DNA of 19,463 bases from CAYZXL01 sp964482435. Its GTDB lineage: Bacteria; Auribacterota; JABMQX01. Below are positions 15,227 through 19,463 of this stretch, in pieces; the first letter of the stretch is position 1; the number at the start of each line of letters is the position of its first letter. Below the pieces are notes generated by a model. The model was not told the origin of the DNA. It saw only the letters and a list, made by a program, of their open reading frames with translations, and did no database searches. The stretch spans positions 1 to 19,463 of the forward strand of contig CAYZXL010000076.1 of the NCBI GenBank assembly GCA_964482435.1, read 5' to 3'. Made by a program: the position numbers and the translations under genes.

Positions 15227-16351
15227 CTAAGCCGAATGGGCTTTCTCCCACGAAAGGAGAATGTCCAGAATGTGTCGTGCCGCGTTGCCGTCGCCGTAGT
15301 GATTCTCCCATCGAGAGGGCTTACGGGCTGCCGTGGCAGCTTCCGCAATGTCCTTCGCTTGCGTTCCAGCGACGATGTTCCAGCCCGACCGGACCGTCTC
15401 GAGCCACTCTGTTTCGTCGCGGAGCGTGACGCAGGGGACTTTGTAGAAGTAGGCTTCCTTTTGAACGCCCCCGGAATCGGTTATGACTACCCTGGCGTTT
15501 TTTTCGAGGAGAATCATATCAAGGTAAGACACCGGCGTCAACAGACGCAGACCGGGGGAAAGCTTGAGGTCGAGGGACGAAATTCTATTACGGGTCCGCG
15601 GGTGAAGGGGGACGATGACCGGGAGAGCGCTCTCGGCGACGAGGTTCAGGCCGCGGAAAATGGAGCGAAGCCGGTCGGGGTCATCCGTGTTTTCCGCGCG
15701 GTGGATGGTGACAAGCGCGTATTGCTGCGGGGAAAGCTCGAGGCGAACGAGAGGGTCGCGCCGGCGTTCGGCTTTTTGAGCATAGTAAAGGGCGCAGTCG
15801 TACATCACGTCGCCGACTCTATGGACGTTCTTGACGATGCCCTCCTTTGCGAGATTCTCAACGGCGGTATCAGTCGGGCAGAACAGGATGTCCGAGACGT
15901 GGTCGGCGACGACGCGATTGATTTCCTCCGGCATGAGGCGGTTGAACGAGCGGAGACCAGCCTCGACGTGGGCGACGGGGATGTGCAGCTTTGCGGCGGC
16001 AAGTGCCCCGGCAAGGGTCGAATTCGTGTCGCCAAAAACGAGGACAACGTCGGGCTTCTCGTCCAGCAAGACGGGTTCGATTTTCTCGAGGATTCGGCCC
16101 GTCTGGACGCCGTGAGAGGCGCTTCCGACGCCGAGGTTGTAGTCCGCTTTTCTTATCTCCAGCTCATCGAAGAAGACCTGGGACATGTTCGGGTCGTAAT
16201 GCTGGCCCGTGTGAACCAGGACCTCCTTGACCCTCTTGCGGCGGGCTTCACGGTTAAGCTCCTTAATGACCCGGCTGATAGCAGCAGCTTTGATGAATTG
16301 CGGCCTCGCGCCAACAACCGAAACAATTTTCATTGACTGGGCTATGCCCAC
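15227..16351 (-). CDS. wecB: UDP-N-acetylglucosamine 2-epimerase (non-hydrolysing)
   Basis: A 374-residue protein of the WecB/MnaA family, which interconverts UDP-GlcNAc and UDP-ManNAc in the cytoplasm. Diagnostic motifs run in order: VGARPQFIK near the start, VHTGQHYDPNMS (46-57), VFGDTNSTLAGALAA (105-119), HVEAGLRSFN (128-137) with MPEEINR (140-146), VTIHRAEN, PLHPRTRN and ITDSGGVQKEA, including the catalytic acids and histidines of the family. Length matches the family. UDP-ManNAc is a precursor for ManNAc- or ManNAcA-containing repeat units. I chose the GTG at 16351 because AAGGAGG lies six bases upstream. The conserved fold starts at Met7 (ATG 16333), which has no Shine-Dalgarno. A TTG at 16357 directly abuts the AAGGAGG. 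It is the first gene of the polysaccharide run. Confidence 0.95.
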   Translation of the reverse strand: MGIAQSMKIVSVVGARPQFIKAAAISRVIKELNREARRKRVKEVLVHTGQHYDPNMSQVFFDELEIRKADYNLGVGSASHGVQTGRILEKIEPVLLDEKPDVVLVFGDTNSTLAGALAAAKLHIPVAHVEAGLRSFNRLMPEEINRVVADHVSDILFCPTDTAVENLAKEGIVKNVHRVGDVMYDCALYYAQKAERRRDPLVRLELSPQQYALVTIHRAENTDDPDRLRSIFRGLNLVAESALPVIVPLHPRTRNRISSLDLKLSPGLRLLTPVSYLDMILLEKNARVVITDSGGVQKEAYFYKVPCVTLRDETEWLETVRSGWNIVAGTQAKDIAEAATAARKPSRWENHYGDGNAARHILDILLSWEKAHSA

Positions 16352-16357
16352 TGCCAA

Positions 16358-16364
16358 CCTCCTT
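16358..16364 (-). promoter_or_regulatory. Strong Shine-Dalgarno deciding the wecB start
   Basis: AAGGAGG on the minus strand with a 6-base spacer to GTG 16351. It favours that start over the in-frame ATG 16333 (24 bases away) and TTG 16357 (no spacer). Confidence 0.6.
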
Positions 16365-16489
16365 GTGTTTGCTCAACCCACCGCCGAGTCGGTGCGAGCG
16401 ATATCACGTGACCGAGGAATTGGACGTACCCTCGCGGCGGCTCTGTCAGCGCCGCCGATCGCTGAGTCATCTTTGCATACCGTTGTACC

Positions 16490-16710
16490 GCCGGCATCTT
16501 GCCGGCTGTCTCGGGGACATCCTGCGCGCGCTGCTGAGGGCGAGACGCCCTCAGGACTGCCGCCGGGACGGCAGCGGTACTCACCGACAGCCCCCCTGCT
16601 GCCCAGTCGGCGGGCCTTCCGTCCCCTCACCCCTTCCGCAACTATCTTGACCTCGTCGGTGCACCGTGGCATGGGCACCTTGCCCATGAACCACGGGCGG
16701 GACGCCCGTG
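16490..16710. repeat. Cluster of five short perfect hairpins in a gene-free stretch
   Basis: Five palindromes lie in 220 bases: 16490-16506 (7-bp stem, loop TCT), 16534-16554 (9-bp stem, loop AGA), 16557-16574 (6-bp stem), 16670-16688 (8-bp stem, loop CCT) and 16692-16710 (8-bp stem, loop GGA). Four have a 3-base loop, yet their stem sequences differ. This differs from CRISPR and from a simple tandem repeat. It resembles dispersed REP/MITE-like palindromes that gather between genes in some GC-rich environmental bacteria (recalled, not checked). They may end the upstream defence transcripts or insulate wecB. Elsewhere in 16352-16739 I see no gene. Confidence 0.7.
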
Positions 16711-16739
16711 CCACAACACTTCGCTGCGCCGGGCAGTAA

Positions 16740-16883
16740 TCACTTCGTCCCTTCCTCGACGATTTCAATTTCCTCCTCCGTCAATCCGTACAGCTCATAG
16801 ACCAGTTCATCAATCTTCTGGTCCGTCGCGTCAATCTCCCGCTGGAGGACCGTCTTTTTATCCGGGGTCTTTGCGGCCGCCAA
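16740..16883 (-). pseudogene. Remnant of a second type IIG methyltransferase 3' end
   Basis: In the frame ending with TGA at 16740, about 47 residues (LAAAKTPDKKTVLQREI, then VYELYGLTEEEIEIVEE) closely match the C-terminus of the methyltransferase at 18201-19463, which reads LGPAKTEHEKTVLQRQI, then VYELYGLTDEEIKTVE. The DNA is also similar, with a run of about 19 identical bases. The overlapping HEPN-like frame reads through the same DNA out of phase and stops at 16858. This looks like the last piece of a deleted or duplicated methyltransferase gene. It could also mean that the HEPN-like gene has lost or gained a frame near its end. Confidence 0.75.
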
Positions 16884-18117
16884 GCGCCGCGTCGGCCTCA
16901 GGGTCCCGTCCGACGTCCTGTCCCGGGCCGGGTCCGTTCTCTGAACTCCCGGTGTGAACGGTGAGGCTCGGACCCCACTCTTTATGAGGTTTCGGGAAGG
17001 TAGGCCTGATGTCGTTGAACCCAGCGATAGCCAGTATCATGTACCCGTAGAACCGGGCCAGAAAGATCATGTCGTCAAGCGCTTGGGACATCTCCTCGTC
17101 AGACAGCGCACCGGCCTCCCCGTGCAGCCAGTCCGGGTGAGCGTTGCGGTGCCGTAGGCGCTTGCGCGCCTCCAGGGCGCGGTCGCAGGCCAACGCCCAG
17201 TCCTTCGAGAGGTAGCGCTGGCGAAATCCATCCAGGCTCTGCCGAATTTTCCAAGACTCGTCCCCGGGCCTGAACGGGTGGTTGTCTAACGTGCGCAGGG
17301 CCGCCTCGAGAATCGTGGAGAGCAAGAGTTCGGTCGCCTGCCAACTGCTCTGCCGGGCGGCCTCGAGGGCCTGGTTAAAGACCTCTCGACAAACGGTCGG
17401 AGTCTGCCCACCCTGAACGAGAAATCGGGCCAAGCGGACAAGGAGCCGCTTATCCACCACGGCACCCGGGTCCACGACGGACAGTAGCCCGAGGGACTCT
17501 ATGTTCTCCCTCTTCCTGACCTCCACGAACTCGTATCGTCCCCGGCGTACGGTGCGCTGCAATAGAACTACCCCGTGTCCGGAGACGATGGAGAGGGCGT
17601 CTCGGAAGGCAATCGCCCATCCCCAGGATTGGCGCCTGGCGTCGCTCCCCGGAGCCAGCTTCCAGTTGACGTCCACGACTGAATCGCCCACCGGCCGTCC
17701 GACGAGCGTGACCACCTCGTCTGCGTAGGATATGCCGCCTAACGCATACTTCTTGCGCAGTATCTTGCCCCCCAGGCGCTCCTCGGTCTCCACCGTGTCG
17801 GGCATCTTGGGTCTCGCTCCCGTGGCAAGCAGGGCAGAACCGGAGCCTGCTAACGCTGCCGACCCCCTGTCCGTGCGGCAAAACAGGACACTGGTCAAAT
17901 CGAGCGACAGACGATCCTGCATTGTTAGCTCGATTCTATCGGTCAGTCGCGCGGTTGCGATGGCCCAGTCGTACCCCTCGGGTTTCATGCGGATGGAGCC
18001 CATCTCCCTCTCTCCGACGACGCGCACTTTGCCTACGCCGATGGTCGGGGGAAGGGGCGGGCCGGTGCGCCGCAGGAAGGCATCCAGGTGGAAGCCGCGC
18101 TCAGGGCTCCAGCGCAT
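16858..18117 (-). CDS. HEPN-like domain protein, putative defence RNase; 5' end interrupted by an amber codon
   Basis: A 419-residue protein. The N-terminal half is beta-rich without a recognised enzyme motif. The C-terminal half (about 240-365) is helical and contains RHRNAH (322-327), fitting the R-x4-6-H catalytic motif of HEPN ribonucleases, as in ApeA-type or DUF4145-like proteins. HEPN proteins next to methyltransferases are often phage-defence or toxin components. The ATG used here (18117) has no Shine-Dalgarno. In the same frame, ATG 18204 has GGAGG seven bases upstream and overlaps the methyltransferase stop (ATGA). From there the frame reads nine codons, a TAG (18175-18177), then protein-like SLERLWFDYLAGRYVGRGI leading into this ATG. 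The natural gene is therefore probably 18204-16858, broken at codon 10. Its last residues (after about 395) are out-of-phase methyltransferase-tail DNA. Family assignment is inference. Confidence 0.6.
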   Translation of the reverse strand: MRWSPERGFHLDAFLRRTGPPLPPTIGVGKVRVVGEREMGSIRMKPEGYDWAIATARLTDRIELTMQDRLSLDLTSVLFCRTDRGSAALAGSGSALLATGARPKMPDTVETEERLGGKILRKKYALGGISYADEVVTLVGRPVGDSVVDVNWKLAPGSDARRQSWGWAIAFRDALSIVSGHGVVLLQRTVRRGRYEFVEVRKRENIESLGLLSVVDPGAVVDKRLLVRLARFLVQGGQTPTVCREVFNQALEAARQSSWQATELLLSTILEAALRTLDNHPFRPGDESWKIRQSLDGFRQRYLSKDWALACDRALEARKRLRHRNAHPDWLHGEAGALSDEEMSQALDDMIFLARFYGYMILAIAGFNDIRPTFPKPHKEWGPSLTVHTGSSENGPGPGQDVGRDPEADAALGGRKDPG

Positions 18118-18200
18118 GATCCCGCGCCCGACGTAACGGCCTGCGAGGTAGTCGAACCACAGGCGCTCGAGGCTCTATTCGGTCTGTTCAAGGTAGCGGT

Positions 18201-19463
18201 TCATGTTGCCGCCTCCACGGTTTTGATTTCCTCGTCGGTCAGCCCGTACAGCTCGTACACCAGGCTGTCAATCTGCCGGTCGGTAGCGTCAATCTGCCGC
18301 TGGAGGACCGTCTTTTCGTGTTCCGTCTTCGCCGGCCCCAACCTCTTATGCAGCTCCAGCATCCAGTCGACCAGTTTCACAATGCGAGCGTGCCTGCGCG
18401 CACCCTCCGGATCGGACTGTTCGGGCATGACAATGGGCAGCCGGGCCAGGTGCCCCCGTTTCACTTGGGCGAGCGCTTCCCCCTTCTCCGGGTTGAGAGC
18501 GGTCTGGTAGTACCAGTTCAAAAGCCTCGAGTTCAGCAGTCCCAGGGCGAATCGCAGGTCGTACTCCGGGTGCCGCGGCAGGATCGTGTAGAGGTTATCA
18601 CGGATAACAAACTGGTCCCGATCCAGAGTCGCCACCAGAGAGTCGCCGGTCTGGCGCACAACTATCTTCAGCGGGGCGTCATACTGAGCGGAGTACCGCG
18701 GCTCGGCGAGCCAGTCTCCAAAGCTGACCCAATAGTCCCTGTTCCAGATCATCCTGTATCTATTGATGAGGCTTCCCCGCAGAAGCGGACGGAACGTTCT
18801 GTCCACGCGCCTATCGGACACGAATGGTTTCTCGTCAACGACCCTGCGTGTCTGGGCGGGTTTCCCCTTTCCGACCTGAAAGGGCTTGGCACCCTGTGTG
18901 ACCACGAAAGAGGCATCCAGCACTGTCATCCCCCGCAACTTATCGGCCAACTCGATCACGTCGGGGCGTTCCAGGATGTTCACAGGCGCGCCCGCTAAAG
19001 CTCTCCACCGCCTTTGGGGGATCCCATATCTCGTCGCGCGAGCCTCCCTGTCCATGATCTCAATGCGGACCTTGTGCGAGGGCGTGGGAGGCCGATTGCT
19101 TATGATGGCGACCTCCGTGTCTACCGTGGCCCTGGCGAAGACCCGCCGCCGGTAGTGGACGACGTTCTCCACTTGGGTCGCGCTGAAGAGGTGCTTTCTG
19201 ATCCGCACGTTTGTCAGATTCAGCAACCAGGTGTTGGGGATGATCATGCCAAGCAGGCCCCCCGCCTTGACCAGTTCCAGGCCCCCTTCCATGAAAAGGA
19301 GGTAGGTGTCCAGCTGGTAGTCTTGGAGAGCGAACCTGCGGGATAGATAGCGTCCCTCCGGTGCGGACAGTGGTGCCCCATACGGGGGGTTGCCGATGAC
19401 GGCGTCGAAGCCGCCGGATTTGATGATTTCGGGGAATTCGGCGTTCCAGTCGAAGGCGTTGAT
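18201..19463 (-). CDS. Eco57I/TaqI-like type IIG restriction-modification methyltransferase, C-terminal part
   Basis: Open to the right edge; the visible part is 420 residues. Near its beginning AVIGNPPYGA (NPPY coded at 19380-19391) is motif IV of gamma-class N6-adenine methyltransferases, which methylate adenine using SAM. LVKAGGLLGMIIPNTWL follows as in Eco57I-type enzymes. The later region (about residues 220-365; RGSLINRYRM, RQTGDSLVATLD, ALGLLNSRLLNWYY) resembles the TaqI-like C-terminal target-recognition domain. The ending TDRQIDSLVYELYGLTDEEI is a coiled-coil-like tail frequent in type IIG and PglX-like enzymes. Whether a nuclease domain or BREX partners exist lies outside the window. 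Its stop overlaps the start of the HEPN-like gene by four bases, so the two form one operon. Confidence 0.88.
   Translation of the reverse strand: MNAFDWNAEFPEIIKSGGFDAVIGNPPYGAPLSAPEGRYLSRRFALQDYQLDTYLLFMEGGLELVKAGGLLGMIIPNTWLLNLTNVRIRKHLFSATQVENVVHYRRRVFARATVDTEVAIISNRPPTPSHKVRIEIMDREARATRYGIPQRRWRALAGAPVNILERPDVIELADKLRGMTVLDASFVVTQGAKPFQVGKGKPAQTRRVVDEKPFVSDRRVDRTFRPLLRGSLINRYRMIWNRDYWVSFGDWLAEPRYSAQYDAPLKIVVRQTGDSLVATLDRDQFVIRDNLYTILPRHPEYDLRFALGLLNSRLLNWYYQTALNPEKGEALAQVKRGHLARLPIVMPEQSDPEGARRHARIVKLVDWMLELHKRLGPAKTEHEKTVLQRQIDATDRQIDSLVYELYGLTDEEIKTVEAAT

Noticed and set aside
15236..16336. Long plus-strand open frame (366 codons) opposite wecB
   Set aside because: The minus strand encodes an unmistakable WecB with all family motifs; the plus frame is an antisense shadow in GC-rich DNA.
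16490..16710. CRISPR array
   Set aside because: Stem sequences differ and spacing is irregular; there is no repeated direct unit.
16373..16768. 131-codon frame in the hairpin cluster
   Set aside because: Its sequence comes from palindromes and it lacks a ribosome-binding site.
18117..18204. Pyrrolysine or other amber recoding in the HEPN-like gene
   Set aside because: TAG ends the ACP gene in the same window, and no pyl genes or conserved recoding context are visible; a nonsense mutation or base error is simpler.
1..19463. tRNA or rRNA genes
   Set aside because: I saw no cloverleaf-like or rRNA-like segment on either strand while reading; a covariance scan was not possible.

Overview
This window reads as a bacterial surface-polysaccharide (O-antigen or exopolysaccharide) biosynthesis locus with a defence-type gene pair upstream of it. 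Every gene I can support lies on the minus strand, so transcription runs from high to low coordinates. The DNA is fairly GC-rich. The dispersed GC-rich hairpins and the mix of Wzx/Wzy-pathway genes with LpxD-like acyltransferases suggest an environmental Gram-negative-type bacterium, possibly from the PVC/Planctomycetota-like groups. That placement is a weak inference and no marker gene supports it.

Layout in transcription order. (1) 19463-16740: the C-terminal part of an Eco57I/TaqI-like type IIG DNA methyltransferase with its NPPY motif; then a gene with a HEPN-like RNase motif whose natural start is followed by an in-frame amber codon; then a frame-displaced remnant of a second methyltransferase 3' end. 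(2) 16739-16352: no gene, but a cluster of short perfect hairpins. (3) 16351-12214: nucleotide-sugar genes, namely wecB (UDP-GlcNAc 2-epimerase), an SDR sugar epimerase/dehydratase, and a DegT-family sugar aminotransferase that reads directly into a SAM methyltransferase. (4) 12170-9016: three polysaccharide-deacetylase-like genes, one with a damaged C-terminus, and a truncated second copy of an acyl carrier protein (ACP) gene. (5) 9019-5280: an acyl-transfer cassette of two LpxD-like N-acyltransferases, an intact ACP and a FabH-like ketoacyl synthase, with a decayed gene inside it. (6) 5084-1: two GT4 glycosyltransferases, a Wzx-type flippase, and the N-terminal third to half of an O-antigen ligase/polymerase (Wzy/WaaL family) that runs off the left edge.

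Proposed working model (inference): WecB and the SDR enzyme supply nucleotide sugars; the DegT enzyme installs an amino group; the ACP and FabH-like synthase build a short or unusual acyl chain; the LpxD-like enzymes attach it to the amino sugar as an amide; the glycosyltransferases assemble the repeat unit; and the flippase and ligase/polymerase export and polymerise it. The deacetylase-like proteins would edit N- or O-acyl groups. Such dedicated ACP plus ketoacyl synthase plus sugar acyltransferase modules are known from a few acylated amino-sugar pathways, but this combination is the most interesting candidate here for an undescribed glycan modification.

The locus shows much remodelling: a 192-base near-identical duplication, frame-shifted remnants at 7.6-8.1, 11.5-11.7 and 16.7-16.9 kb, a gene fusion, and an amber-interrupted gene. 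Some of these could be assembly or base-calling errors, and that cannot be resolved from this sequence alone.
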